64,000 nucleotides of DNA from Lachnospiraceae bacterium 3-1 (GCA_000403255.2 KE159597.1:62001-126000); one strand, 5' to 3'. Numbered from the stretch's first letter, positions 24,926 to 34,487 are shown. The notes: a model not told the origin generated them from the letters alone. Numbers and translations are program-made.

Positions 24926-26368
24926 ATAGCCATATTCCATATGCCCGTCCAGATTATCAAGCGCAGCAAGGCCAAGTCTGCCGTGGGCGCTGCCGCTTAC
25001 CGGAGCGGAACAAAAATGACCAACGAATGGGACGGGCTTACCCATGATTACACCCGGAAACGTGGCGTAGTCCACTCTGAAATCATATTGCCGCCCCATG
25101 CCCCGCCGGAATTTCAAGACCGCAGAACTCTCTGGAACAGTGTGGAGATGGTTGAAAAGACCCATGACGCACAGCTTGCCCGTGAGATAGAGATTTCCCT
25201 GCCGGTAGAACTGAACCGGGAGGAACAGCTGCGGCTTGCCCGCTCCTTCATCAGCGATACCTTTGTCGCCGCCGGTATGTGTGCGGATTTCTCTATCCAT
25301 GACAAGAAAGACGGCAATCCCCACTTCCATGTCATGCTCACTATCCGACCGCTAAAGGAGGATGGGCAGTGGGGAGCGAAATGCCGGAAGGTCTACGAAC
25401 TGGACGAAAACGGCCAGAGAATCCCCAACGGCAAAGGCGGCTGGAAGAGCCATCGGGAGGACACCACCGACTGGAACGACAAGGGAAATGTAGAGAAGTG
25501 GAGGACTGCCTGGGCTGCCTACGCCAACAGAGCGTTGGAGGCTGCTGGCAGGCCGGAACGGATTGACCACCGCTCCTACGAGCGTCAGGGCATTGACAAG
25601 ATACCTTCCATCCATCTGGGAGTTGCCGCCAGCCAGATGGAACGGAAAGGCATTGCAACGGAGAAGGGGAACATCAACCGCCAGATTGCCGCCGACAATA
25701 AACTGCTGAAGGAAATCAAGGCACGGATTGCCCGGCTCTACAAATGGACAAAGGAGCAGGTGGGGAAACCGGAAGGAAAAGACAGTATCATGGCACAGCT
25801 TTACGAGGCCCAACTGTCAACAGGGAACCCTGACTCCCGGTATGGGAAGATAAAGAACCTGAAAGAAAGCGCCGCCCTGTTTAATTTCCTGAACAGCAAC
25901 AACATCACTTCCATAGAGCAGCTTTATGAAAAGGTGGCCGCCATGAACAAAGATTACTATTCCCTGCGTGGGAAGATTGTCAACGCCGAGCGGCGTATCA
26001 AAGTGCTGAACGAACATCTTTCCATGTGGGAGAAATACGAGAGGAACAAAGGAACCCGCCGCCAGTTCGACAAGATGAAGCCGGGGAGGAAAAAGGAGCA
26101 GTTTGAGCAGAAGCACAGTGCGGAACTGGCGTTATATGAGGCCGCCGTCCGGTATCTGGAAAAGCTGAAAGCCAACGGCGAAGAAGTCACCCCGAAGAAA
26201 TGGCAGGCCGAGGCTGACCGCCTGAAAGCGGAGAAATCGGTACAGTACCAGAAAATGAAATCCATGCGGGAGGACATCAAGGCGGTGGAGAACCTGAAAA
26301 AGACAGCGGAGCAGTTGGCTAGGACGGAAAATGAACCGGCCAGAAAGAAGGAGGAACAAGAATTATGA
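24926..26368 (+). CDS. mobL: MobA/MobL-family relaxase of element D
   Basis: Relaxase that nicks oriT and pilots element D through a borrowed channel. From the start: IAIFHMPVQIIKRSKAKSAV, then AAYRSGTKMTNEWDG and the metal-binding GNPHFHVMLTIRP, followed by a long coiled-coil C-terminus. Family members begin MAIFHM. Here that methionine position is ATA (24,926-24,928), 9 nt after AAAGGAGG. The frame is open back to ATG 24,722, but that stretch overlaps the oriT-like sequence, so it is unlikely to be coding. Initiation at ATA or at the ATG of FHMP (24,941) is uncertain. Confidence 0.88.
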   Translation: MAIFHMPVQIIKRSKAKSAVGAAAYRSGTKMTNEWDGLTHDYTRKRGVVHSEIILPPHAPPEFQDRRTLWNSVEMVEKTHDAQLAREIEISLPVELNREEQLRLARSFISDTFVAAGMCADFSIHDKKDGNPHFHVMLTIRPLKEDGQWGAKCRKVYELDENGQRIPNGKGGWKSHREDTTDWNDKGNVEKWRTAWAAYANRALEAAGRPERIDHRSYERQGIDKIPSIHLGVAASQMERKGIATEKGNINRQIAADNKLLKEIKARIARLYKWTKEQVGKPEGKDSIMAQLYEAQLSTGNPDSRYGKIKNLKESAALFNFLNSNNITSIEQLYEKVAAMNKDYYSLRGKIVNAERRIKVLNEHLSMWEKYERNKGTRRQFDKMKPGRKKEQFEQKHSAELALYEAAVRYLEKLKANGEEVTPKKWQAEADRLKAEKSVQYQKMKSMREDIKAVENLKKTAEQLARTENEPARKKEEQEL

Positions 26369-26535
26369 CACAGCAGTTTATCACCATGACAATCACTATC
26401 ACCGTAAAGATACCCGTGCCGCCCACGCCGCCAGCGCCTACGGGGGCGAAAGCGCCGGAGCCGGTTTTCCTTTTCAGGGAGGGGCAGCCGCCTTTATGCC
26501 GATGCAAGGTGAGATATGGGAAACAGGCGGCATGA
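26365..26535 (+). CDS. Short proline-rich protein coupled to the relaxase
   Basis: 56 codons starting in the ATGA overlap with the relaxase stop. It has a Thr/Ile-rich start (MTQQFITMTITITVKIPVPP), then Pro/Ala repeats and a CRC near the end. The coupling and codon use favour a real gene, but no function is recognised. Confidence 0.5.
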   Translation: MTQQFITMTITITVKIPVPPTPPAPTGAKAPEPVFLFREGQPPLCRCKVRYGKQAA

Positions 26536-26914
26536 GCGAATCCCGGCCATGGACTATCGGCAGTACCGCAGGGCGAGGCGGCTGGTGCGTGAGTGCTGCA
26601 ACTATGACAATGGCCAGTGTATGGTGCTTGACGAGGGGGACGGGTGCGTCTGTGTCCAGAGCATTTCCCACTCCCTGCTCTGCCGCTGGTTCCGTGTGGC
26701 GGTGCTGCCTTTAGACCACCAGCTGGAAACGGCTCTTTACCACCGGCTGGAAAGCAGGCGGTGCAGCGAGTGCGGCGCTCTTTTCCTTCCCGGCTCCAAC
26801 CGGGCGAAATACTGTAAGGAGTGTGCCGCCAGGGTGCGCCGGAGGAAGGAGGCAGAACGCCAAAGGAAAAGATACCATGATTCTACGCATTTAGGAGTGG
26901 AAAAAGCCTTGTAA
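26516..26914 (+). CDS. Cysteine-rich VLP domain protein (element D)
   Basis: 132 residues. Cys pattern CCNYDNGQC ... CVCVQ ... LLCRWFRVAVLPLD (the VLP signature), then a CxxC..CxxC zinc knuckle (RRCSECGALFLP, YCKECAARVRRR) and a basic tail. A homologue with the same layout is at 52,214-52,579. It is probably a small zinc-binding nucleic-acid protein of the mobilisation or replication module. The 111-nt motif overlaps its 3' end. Confidence 0.85.
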   Translation: MGNRRHERIPAMDYRQYRRARRLVRECCNYDNGQCMVLDEGDGCVCVQSISHSLLCRWFRVAVLPLDHQLETALYHRLESRRCSECGALFLPGSNRAKYCKECAARVRRRKEAERQRKRYHDSTHLGVEKAL

Positions 26915-26994
26915 ATCAAGCGCTTTCGGAGCGTGTCGGAGGGGAGGCAATACTTTTTATCACTGACACCCCAAAAGCCCCATTAAAATGCGTA
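26884..26994 (+). repeat. Palindrome-bounded motif, copy 3 (element D)
   Basis: Bounded by TACGCATTT (26,884-26,892) and AAATGCGTA (26,986-26,994). Inside, GGAAAAAGCCTTG and GGCAATACTTTTTATC followed by CACCCCAAAA align with the two element-C copies. The closing stem differs in sequence but still pairs, and the length is 111 nt against 112. It lies between the Cys-rich VLP gene and the replication-initiator gene. Confidence 0.7.
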
Positions 26995-27036
26995 CATAGG
27001 CTTAAAAAAGCTATTCAGAACAAAAGGAGCAACTAA

Positions 27037-27789
27037 ATGACAGAGAACCGACGATTTTATTACCTCAAGCTGAAAGAGAATTTTTATAACAGCGAAACCA
27101 TGGTCATTCTGGAGAGTATGCAGGACGGCCTTCTGTACTCCAATCTCCTTCTCAAGATGTATTTGATGTCCCTGAAAAGCAGCGGCGTACTCCTGCTGAA
27201 TGACTGCCTGCCCCATACGGTGCAGACCATAGCCACCTTTACCCGGCATCAGGTAGGCACGGTGGAACGGGCTTTGAAGATATTCCAGGAGTTTGGGCTT
27301 GTGGAGATACTGACGGACGGGGCCTATTACATGAGCGACATCCAGCTGCTGATCGGCCAGTCGTCCAGCGAGGGGGAGAGGAAGAAAAAGGAGCGCATGA
27401 GGCTGAAACGCCAGAACCTGCTCCCTGCCGGGGAAGCGGACATTTGTCCGTCCAATGGCCGGGTGGACAAATGTCCGCCTATATTAGAGTATAGAGATAA
27501 AGAGATTAGAGATAAGAGTATAGAGAATAGAAAGGGGGATAAGACACACGCCTATGGGAGATACCGGAATGTATTTCTATCTTCTGCAGAACTGGCAGAA
27601 CTCCAAGCGGAACTGCCCTCTCTCTGGGAACAGTACATTGAGCGGCTGTCCGAGTATATGGAATCCAGTGGAAAGGGATATAAAAACCATGCAGCCACAA
27701 TCCGGCGCTGGGCGAACGCCGACAAAAAGAAAGAGGAACCGCCTGCCCGGAACCGGGATTACAGCGTGGAGGAAGGAGAAACCATATGA
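27037..27789 (+). CDS. Phage replisome organiser-type replication initiator
   Basis: 250 residues. The N-terminal domain (YYLKLKENFYNSETMVILES, then LLYSNLLLKMYLMSLKSSGV) is the Rep_Org domain that melts or marks an origin. The middle is low-complexity, and the C-terminus is DnaD-like (ELQAELPSLWEQYIERLSEY). It overlaps the DnaC-like loader by 4 nt. Together they suggest that element D replicates after excision. Ribosome site AAAGGAG. Confidence 0.82.
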   Translation: MTENRRFYYLKLKENFYNSETMVILESMQDGLLYSNLLLKMYLMSLKSSGVLLLNDCLPHTVQTIATFTRHQVGTVERALKIFQEFGLVEILTDGAYYMSDIQLLIGQSSSEGERKKKERMRLKRQNLLPAGEADICPSNGRVDKCPPILEYRDKEIRDKSIENRKGDKTHAYGRYRNVFLSSAELAELQAELPSLWEQYIERLSEYMESSGKGYKNHAATIRRWANADKKKEEPPARNRDYSVEEGETI

Positions 27790-28643
27790 TAGAGATTACC
27801 GCAGAAGTCCGGGCAGCCATTGACCGGGCAGCCGGGGATATGGAACTTGCCGGGGACGAATACATAGAACCGGCTGACGGGCTTATCCACTGTAAGAAAT
27901 GCCATGGCAGCCGCCAGACTGTCGTGCCTAGGTTCGGAGGCTCCGGCTATTTCATGCCCCGCTGCCTCTGTCCCTGCCAGCAGAAGGCGCAGGAGGAACG
28001 GAAAGCCATGGAGGAACAGAAGGAACACATGGAGCGTGTCAAACGCCGGAAGGCGCAGGGGCTTCAGGACAGATACCTTTATGATTACACTTTTGCCAAT
28101 GATAACGGCCAGAATCCCGTCATGGAGAAAGCCCACGCCTATGTGGAGCATTGGAAGGAGGCATACCGGGACAATGCCGGCCTTCTGCTTTTTGGTGACG
28201 TGGGAACCGGGAAATCCTTTTTTGCCGGCTGTATCGCCAATGCCCTGCTTGACCGTGACGTGCCGGTTCTGATGACAAATTTCCCGTCTATCCTGAACCG
28301 GCTGACCGGCGTGTTTGCCGAGGACAGGGCGGCCTTTATCGCCAGCCTGGACGATTACAGCCTGCTTGTCATTGATGATTTAGGAGTGGAGCGCAGTACC
28401 GAGTATGCCATGGAGCAAATGTTCACCGTCATTGACAGCCGATATCGGAGTAAGAAGCCGTTGATTGTCACAACAAACCTGAAACTGGAAGAAATCAAGA
28501 ACCCGCCAGACCTTGCCCACGCAAGGATTTATGACCGCATACTGGAACGGTGTGCTCCGATTCTTTTTTCCGGTAAAAATTTCCGGGAGGAAGGAGCCAG
28601 GGCGACCAAAGCGGCGGCGAAAGAGATTGTGAGTAAGGGATAA
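27786..28643 (+). CDS. DnaC/IstB-like helicase-loader ATPase
   Basis: 285 residues. Cys knuckle near the start (HCKKCHGSRQ ... CLCPCQQK), Walker A GDVGTGKSFFA, Walker B LLVIDDLGVERS and sensor TTNLKLEEI. It belongs to the DnaC-type AAA+ loaders that deliver the replicative helicase. It is coupled by ATGA overlap to the initiator upstream. Confidence 0.88.
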   Translation: MIEITAEVRAAIDRAAGDMELAGDEYIEPADGLIHCKKCHGSRQTVVPRFGGSGYFMPRCLCPCQQKAQEERKAMEEQKEHMERVKRRKAQGLQDRYLYDYTFANDNGQNPVMEKAHAYVEHWKEAYRDNAGLLLFGDVGTGKSFFAGCIANALLDRDVPVLMTNFPSILNRLTGVFAEDRAAFIASLDDYSLLVIDDLGVERSTEYAMEQMFTVIDSRYRSKKPLIVTTNLKLEEIKNPPDLAHARIYDRILERCAPILFSGKNFREEGARATKAAAKEIVSKG

Positions 28644-28673
28644 CAAAACCTGATTGTATGTAAAGGAGAATTT

Positions 28674-28856
28674 ATGGGCAGCGAGAAAATCACAGAGGAC
28701 ATTACCACCACGACACCGGCTAAGGACGCTCCCGCACTGGTGAAGAAGATTGGCCGGACTACCTACATTGTGAGGGTTCATTTCAGTAAGACCAGCAGGG
28801 AAACCATGAGCGACAAAATCAAGCGTATGCTGAAAAATGAGATACAGCAGATGTGA
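28674..28856 (+). CDS. tnpW: TnpW family small protein (element D)
   Basis: 60 residues: LVKKIGRTTYIVRVHFSKTS, then DKIKRMLKNEI. This is the pattern of transposon-encoded TnpW proteins from Tn4451-like elements. A paralogue is at 61,674-61,841 next to the element-C recombinase. Function not established. Ribosome site AAAGGAG. Confidence 0.8.
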   Translation: MGSEKITEDITTTTPAKDAPALVKKIGRTTYIVRVHFSKTSRETMSDKIKRMLKNEIQQM

Positions 28857-28874
28857 AAAAGCGATAACGGAAAC

Positions 28875-28911
28875 AGGCCGGGATTCAGAAATGCGCTGGC
28901 TCCCGGCTTGT
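28875..28911 (+). terminator. Hairpin after tnpW
   Basis: AGGCCGGGA and TCCCGGCTT flank about 18 nt. It marks the end of the replication operon before the nuclease gene. Confidence 0.5.
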
Positions 28912-28934
28912 AAAATCAGGAGGTTTATGGTAGT

Positions 28935-29789
28935 ATGGAGATACGAAAACAGAAGGGAAAGCAGGTGGGAAGATTGACAGTGACGGAACAGATAGACCAG
29001 AAACATCAGGAAGATTTACAGAGGCTAAGAGACTTTCGCCTGCTTGATGATGATTTCCTCACAAAGTGTTTTGAGGGAGATACGGCAAGCATAGAACTGG
29101 TATTGCGGATTGTACTGGAAAAGCCGGATTTAAAAGTGCTGGACGTTCGCACCCAGGTATTTGTGGAGAATTTGTTGAATCGTTCAGTAAGGTTTGATAT
29201 TCTTGCTACTGACAGTACTGGCGCTAAAATAAATGTTGAAATCCAACGAGCCGATAAAGGAGCCGGGAGAAAAAGAGCAAGGTATAATTCCAGCATGATG
29301 GACGCAACTCTTTTGAAGAAAGGTGATGATTTTGACAATCTCCCAGAAACATGGGTAGTGTTCATCACGGAAAATGATGTGATAGGAAAAGGGCTGCCGC
29401 TCTATCCGGTTGAGCGCTGCTTTTTAGGAACCGGAGAAAGATTTGAAGATGGTTCACATATACTGTATGTAAACGGTGCTTATCGTGGAGATACACCAAT
29501 CGGAAAACTCATGCATGATTTTTCATGTACTAATGCGGCAGATATGTATTATACGACACTGGCAGACAGAGTTCGTTTTTTCAAGGAAAGTAAGGAGGGC
29601 ATTTTAATCATGTGCAAAGTCATGGAGGATATGAGAAAAGAATCTTTACAAGAGGGCATAAAAGAAGGGGCAATAAATACTGCTAAAAGAATGTTGACAG
29701 ATGGAATATTGACACTTGAAAAAATTGCGGAATATGCAGGACTTCCTCTTGACGAAGTAAAAAAATTGAAAGCAGAGCGGACAGCATAA
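28935..29789 (+). CDS. Rpn-family/PD-(D/E)XK nuclease 'transposase'
   Basis: 284 residues. The core has FDILATDSTGAKINVEIQRA, the D-x(n)-E-x-Q form of a PD-(D/E)XK active site, followed by RARYNSSMMDATLLKKGDDF and VVFITENDV. The C-terminus (EGIKEGAINTAKRMLTDGIL) is the usual Rpn repeat-like helical tail. Family members promote recombination or act as nucleases of uncertain role. It is more AT-rich than the preceding genes, so it is possibly a late arrival. Confidence 0.82.
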   Translation: MEIRKQKGKQVGRLTVTEQIDQKHQEDLQRLRDFRLLDDDFLTKCFEGDTASIELVLRIVLEKPDLKVLDVRTQVFVENLLNRSVRFDILATDSTGAKINVEIQRADKGAGRKRARYNSSMMDATLLKKGDDFDNLPETWVVFITENDVIGKGLPLYPVERCFLGTGERFEDGSHILYVNGAYRGDTPIGKLMHDFSCTNAADMYYTTLADRVRFFKESKEGILIMCKVMEDMRKESLQEGIKEGAINTAKRMLTDGILTLEKIAEYAGLPLDEVKKLKAERTA

Positions 29790-29810
29790 AACAAAACCGT
29801 AGGCCGGGAA

Positions 29811-29840
29811 TCTAAAAACAGGTTCCCGGCCTTATTTTTT
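29811..29840 (+). terminator. Terminator after the Rpn-like gene
   Basis: AGGCCGGGAA pairs with TTCCCGGCCT and is followed by TATTTTTTT. Confidence 0.75.
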
Positions 29841-29882
29841 TGCCCTGAAATGTAAATTTTCTATGAATTTGATTAAAAAGTC

Positions 29883-31613
29883 GAATCTTTCCAAAGTTAG
29901 TTGATTTTGCGTTTTAATTCAAGCCGTAGCAGCTTTCCTTTCAGCATCTCGAAGCTGTTGCGACCATACATGATTCTTTTGACAACCTTTAGCTTATTTA
30001 CGCTTCCTTCCGCAAGTCCATTATTATAATCAAGCAAAATTGCATTTTTTACTGCCGCGATATCCCTTCTGATCCCGTTTATAAAACTGCTTAATTCATC
30101 TATTTCCAGGGAGTCTGTTTCTTCCAGCCATTTATCAAGTTCAGATTCTTTTTTCCCTAATAACGTCTGTTTAAAGCCTGACACAGCATCGTAAACACGC
30201 CCTATGACTGGATATTCCCCTATAATTCGGTCGAGCTGCTCCGCGCTGATGGCTGAAATCTTGTCAATCGGACGGTACAACAGGCTGACCAGCCATTTCC
30301 GTTCAATCTTTTCACCGGAGACCCCTTGCCGGGCAGTTTCCTTCATGATCTTGCGCTCCCTTGTGGCAAACATACGGATTGCGGCGTCCGACCCGGCGTA
30401 TCCTTTTTCACGGATGATAATGCCTATCTGCTTAAATGTCTTTCCTTCTGACAGCATTGTTTTTATGGCTTCTGCATACGGCTTTATTTTACTTGGAATG
30501 GTAGTGTTATAATAAGAGTTTGCCGGGTTAAAATCCTCTTTCAGGTATTTTGCCACGGTTGCCCTGCTGATGCCCGCCAGCCCGGCAATCTCCCCTTTGT
30601 TGAATCCCTGTTTTCTTAGTTCCCGCACCTGTTTCACCACTTTCATCTTCTTTTCCACATTTGCATTATGTTTTGCGGTAGGAGAATCTTCCTTAATGGG
30701 TTTATCCCAATAATCCCCGGTGAGCTTCCCGTCATAATGAGATGCTTCTGTGGGGAGCATAAAGTTTGCCGAAAGCAGGCGTGATATGAATTTTTTTGCG
30801 GCATCCGTAAGGCCCTTGAGAAGATGGAAACGGTCACTTACCTGCTGTATGTCCATCCCTGCCTGTTCAATGGCACTTTTATAGGAAACAGAGCCGTCTC
30901 GTGATACGATTCGGATATTCGGGTAGCTTCTAAGCCATTCCGCCACATCTTCCACATCACGGGATGCAAGCAGGTCTACTACACGGTGTGTATCTATGTC
31001 CACCATGATAGTGCCATAAGTCTGTCTTTTCCTAAATGCGAAATCATCAATACACACTTTTGTTATGGAATGCTTTTCAGGGAGCGGTATATCTTTTTTT
31101 TAAGAGATTGCAGATGGTGCTTTTCCCGACATCTGCAATCCCGTCCTTTATTGTCCTTGATGCTGCAACAGAACTGGTATTCAATGATATGTCTATAATC
31201 TTGTCAATAAGGCGTTTTGTCTTTTTCCCTTTCTGTGCCAGGAAGTCGAAACGCTCTGCAAAAGTAGTGAATCCGCAGTCTGGATTGTCGCAGAAGAATT
31301 TTCTGTTTTCAATAACGACTTTTGTTTTTTTGCCCATGATTGGAAGATCCTGAAAACTTTTTTCGTAGCGGCTATGTATTCGCGCCGATTCAGAGCCGCA
31401 ATATGGGCATCTGCATATTTTTCTGTTTGAGGCTGCATAAATAATGACTTCATTCTCTATTATTTTATAATCCAGATAATCCAGATTTGGATCAAGTTCC
31501 TTGATAAATTCATCCATGGTATCAACTCCCGCAAACACTTTAAAATCTATGCTTAGTATACCATGTTTTTCCATTTGACAAAAGCTTTATTTCAATTAAC
31601 TTTGGAAAGATTC
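29883..31613 (-). mobile_element. ISL3-family insertion sequence
   Basis: Terminal inverted repeats of 22 bp begin GAATCTTTCCAAAGTTA at 29,883-29,904 and, reversed, at 31,592-31,613, with one mismatch. An 8-bp direct duplication AAAAAGTC flanks it (29,875-29,882 and 31,614-31,621), the size usual for ISL3. It lies 26 nt from the right end of element D and splits its recombination arm. Confidence 0.92.
29897..31574 (-). pseudogene. ISL3-family transposase, frameshifted
   Basis: The first part (31,574 to about 31,090) has the zinc-finger N-terminus (CRCPYCGSESARIHSRYEKS ... CDNPDCGFTTFAERF) and breaks at LLKKRYTAP. The second part (to 29,897) resumes with the DDE domain (VCIDDFAFRKRQTYGTIMVD, then DVAEWLRSYPNIRIVSRDGS) and a helix-turn-helix insert. 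The break is at a run of eight A residues on the coding strand (31,094-31,101). Removing one A joins LLKK to DIPLPEKHSITKVCIDD in frame. It is a replication error, sequencing error or slippage site. Confidence 0.88.
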
Positions 31614-31640
31614 AAAAAGTCCTTTACAAAACGTCACTGG

Positions 31641-31696
31641 CAAGACCGCAAAAAGCATACTTATCTCATGCGGCGCGAGGTTAGCCCCATTCGACA
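31641..31696 (+). pseudogene. virD4: virD4 exon 2 (between element D and the group II intron)
   Basis: Starting at the element-D junction, the frame reads KTAKSILISCGARLAPFD, the VirD4 segment expected after KLAAG. It ends at GACA, where the intron begins with GTGCAGCG. Only 56 nt of the gene survive here. Confidence 0.9.
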
Positions 31697-34487
31697 GTGC
31701 AGCGACACGTTGTCGCATATAAACTCTGCGTGGGATTTTCCTGCAAAGAGGTAAAAGTGACGGAAAGGCTATAGCCTTTCTAACTGATATTCCGAGAAGT
31801 GGAATGACGGGGTAACGCCCTGAAACGCTTCCCTTGATACTGCGTTGGAAGAAACGGGACGTATTTCCCGCGACTGACACAGCACGCTGAAGTCGGCTGT
31901 CTGCACCCGCGACTGTCCCCTTTGGGGGATAAAGCAAAGCCGAGCCAGAGGTGGCCGGGGGTGTTAGGCCGGAGGTCTATAAAGTACCTATGTCCAGAAT
32001 GCGGCTGACTACCGCTGACAAAAGCCCGAATGTACAGGTCTATAACGGGATATGGCAGAAATGCCATAGCCGTGGAAACGGCGTATGTGGGGTAAAGTAA
32101 GATTTGTCGATATGAAATTCCCTATGGTGTTACAGGCACCATCAGGCATACAGGCCTAAAGGGCAGGGTTAAGGGTATTATGCAAAGATAGGAATATCGG
32201 AACGTGGAAAGCCCCGGATGTGGAGTGGATACGCATGATGAAGCAATGGGCGGGAAAATCGTGCCGCCTTTTATGGGAGGTGCGGTATAACCGTTCTTAA
32301 TCCGGGAGGAAAGAGCAGCCATGCTACCTGTGAAGCCGTGAACAAAGTAAGCGGTGGAGGGACGGGCTGTAGTCAGGAACAGAAACAAAACCATATTCAA
32401 TAAACACGCATAGGTTCGAGTAGGACTAAGAAAGGCGAAAATCCAAACGAAAGTGGGGATAAGTAACCGACTATGGCAACAGGAAAGGCAAAGAAGAAAG
32501 ATAAGTTAAGGCACGCCGAGTATTATGACTTCCAGGCAATTCAAGATAAGCTGTATGCCGACAGCAATAAAGGCAAAGTTTTCAAACATCTGGTTGGAAT
32601 CATTGCATTACCCGAAAACATACGGCTGGCATACCGCAACATCAAGAAGAACCACGGGAGTACGACGCCCGGCACAGATGGAAAAACAATCACAGAATTA
32701 TCAGCACTCTCTGATGAACAGCTTATATGCGCCGTACAGCGCAAATTAAACTGGTATGTCCCACAAAGCGTCCGGCGGGTAGAAATTCCGAAAGGAAATG
32801 ACCCAATGAAGAAGCGCCCGCTCGGAATACCGACGATTATGGACAGGCTGATACAACAGTGCGTATTGCAGGTCATGGAGCCGATATGTGAGGCGAAATT
32901 CCACGACCACAGTTATGGATTCCGCCCTAACCGGAACCAACAGCACGCAATCGCCCAGGTTCACAAAAATATGCAGAGAAGCAATCTCCACTATGTCGTA
33001 GACATAGATGTTAAGGGGTTCTTTGACAACGTGAACCACGGAAAACTGCTGAAACAGCTCTGGACAATGGGAATCCAAGACAAGAAGCTGCTTAGTATTA
33101 TATCAGCTATGCTAAAAGCGGAGGTGGCCGGGATAGGATTCCCGGAGGTGGGTACGCCGCAGGGAGGTATTATCTCTCCCCTGCTATCCAATGTAGTTCT
33201 AAACGAATTGGATTGGTGGCTTGCCAGCCAATGGGAAGAAATACCAACGGAGTTCCCTTACAAGGAATCGGTCAATTACAACGGAAGCGTGAGCAAGAGC
33301 CATAAATTTGCCGCACTGCGGAGGACAAGGCTGAAAGAAGTCACCTGCGTCCGATACGCTGATGATTTTAAGATATTCACGAACAGCTATCAAAATGCGG
33401 TGAAGTTATTCCACGCAACCAAAAGCTGGCTCCATGAAAGGCTTTCTCTTGAAATCAGTCCTGAAAAATCAAAGGTGATTAACCTGAAAGAGCAGTATTC
33501 AGAGTTTCTTGGTTTCAAGTTAAAGGTTATCCCCCGTGGGAAACGGAGCAACGGACGCGCCAAATATGTAGTAGAGAGCCATATCAGAGAGAAATCTATT
33601 GCGAAAATAAAACCAAACTTAAAACGGCTGATTTACGACATTGAGTTCCCGTCACAAGGCAAACGTACTGAATATCAGGCGATTTGCCGCTACAACGTTT
33701 ATGTAATGGGAATCCATGACTACTATCAATTAGCCACAAAGGTCTGCGATGACCTTACGCCATTCGCCTTATCTGTCCACAAGAGCCTGCGGGCAAGACT
33801 GAAAGAACGGGTTAAAACTGCAAAACAGGTCAGAAAAAGGAAGATTCCGTGTGAAGTTCCGAAAGTTATCAGGGAACGGTATGGGAAAAGCAAACAGCTC
33901 CGATATGTAGCCGGACACGCAGTTGTCCCGATTGGCTACATACGGCACAAGCCCCCAAAGTCCATGAACCGCAAAATCAATTCCTATACGCCCGAGGGCA
34001 GAGCCGAAATCCATAAGAATCTGGACAGAATCGACATGACGGTTCTTCATTACTTAATGAGGAACCCGGTTCTGTACCGTACTATCGAATACAACGATAA
34101 CAGGCTTTCACTGTATTCGGCCCAAATGGGAAAATGCGCCGTATCTGGCAAAGTGCTTTCTATTGGCGATATTCATTGCCATCACAAAGTGCCACGGTAT
34201 TTAGGCGGCAAGGACAATTATCAAAATCTGGTGTTGGTATGTGAAGATGTACACCATCTGATTCATGCTACAAACCCTGATATTATCAGAAAGTATATGG
34301 AAATCCTAGGCCTTGACCAAAAGCAGAAAGAAAAACTCAATAAGTTAAGAAGCCTTGTCCACGTTGAGAGTTATTGAGATGAAATAAATTCTGTTCCTGA
34401 TGGCAAGCCGGGTGAGCTGAAAGGTTCATGCCCGGTTTAGGGCGGGGGAAAATCCGGAGATAACATCAAAGGATTACCTATCGCTAT
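31697..34487 (+). mobile_element. Group II intron in virD4
   Basis: It begins GTGCAGCG and ends GCTAT (an AY end). Removing it gives CCATTCGACA+TTAAGGAG, read as APFD-I-KELRELM, the expected VirD4 sequence. Domain V is a 34-nt hairpin starting AAGCCGGGTGAGCT with a GAAA tetraloop (about 34,402-34,435). Domain VI (34,437-34,487) is a long stem with an unpaired A near its 3' end. An RT-HNH protein is encoded in domain IV. Ends are predicted from exon reading, not from RNA data. Confidence 0.9.
32473..34377 (+). CDS. ltrA: Group II intron reverse transcriptase/maturase with HNH endonuclease
   Basis: 634 residues. It has RT domains with PLGIPTIMDRLIQQCVLQVM, DIDVKGFFDNVNHGKLL, GTPQGGIISPLLSN and the catalytic VRYADDFKIF near residue 295, a maturase domain (about 380-500) and a C-terminal HNH nuclease (CAVSGKV ... 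CHHKVPRYLGGKDNYQNLVL). It helps the intron RNA fold and splice and copies it into new DNA targets. All key residues are present, so the intron looks active. Confidence 0.95.
   Translation: MATGKAKKKDKLRHAEYYDFQAIQDKLYADSNKGKVFKHLVGIIALPENIRLAYRNIKKNHGSTTPGTDGKTITELSALSDEQLICAVQRKLNWYVPQSVRRVEIPKGNDPMKKRPLGIPTIMDRLIQQCVLQVMEPICEAKFHDHSYGFRPNRNQQHAIAQVHKNMQRSNLHYVVDIDVKGFFDNVNHGKLLKQLWTMGIQDKKLLSIISAMLKAEVAGIGFPEVGTPQGGIISPLLSNVVLNELDWWLASQWEEIPTEFPYKESVNYNGSVSKSHKFAALRRTRLKEVTCVRYADDFKIFTNSYQNAVKLFHATKSWLHERLSLEISPEKSKVINLKEQYSEFLGFKLKVIPRGKRSNGRAKYVVESHIREKSIAKIKPNLKRLIYDIEFPSQGKRTEYQAICRYNVYVMGIHDYYQLATKVCDDLTPFALSVHKSLRARLKERVKTAKQVRKRKIPCEVPKVIRERYGKSKQLRYVAGHAVVPIGYIRHKPPKSMNRKINSYTPEGRAEIHKNLDRIDMTVLHYLMRNPVLYRTIEYNDNRLSLYSAQMGKCAVSGKVLSIGDIHCHHKVPRYLGGKDNYQNLVLVCEDVHHLIHATNPDIIRKYMEILGLDQKQKEKLNKLRSLVHVESY

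Larger units (their letters stand above)
17035..31640. mobile_element. Element D: mobilizable element inserted in virD4
   Basis: A shared GG lies at 17,035-17,036 and 31,639-31,640, with exact in-frame repair of virD4 when the 14.6 kb between is removed. The ends match as inverted repeats: AAATGACTTCTTAATCA on the left and AAAGGACTTTTTAATCA on the right, each starting 15 nt inside its end, the right copy being interrupted by an insertion sequence. It carries a serine recombinase at the left end, TetR/ABC cargo, MOB_Q relaxase with oriT, RepOrg and DnaC genes, TnpW and an Rpn-type nuclease gene. It has no channel genes, so it must borrow a conjugation machine. Confidence 0.88.

Noticed and set aside
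31563-31754. Small ORF between IS and intron
   Set aside because: It spans the IS end, the end of element D, virD4 exon 2 (other frame) and the intron start, so it is chance coding.
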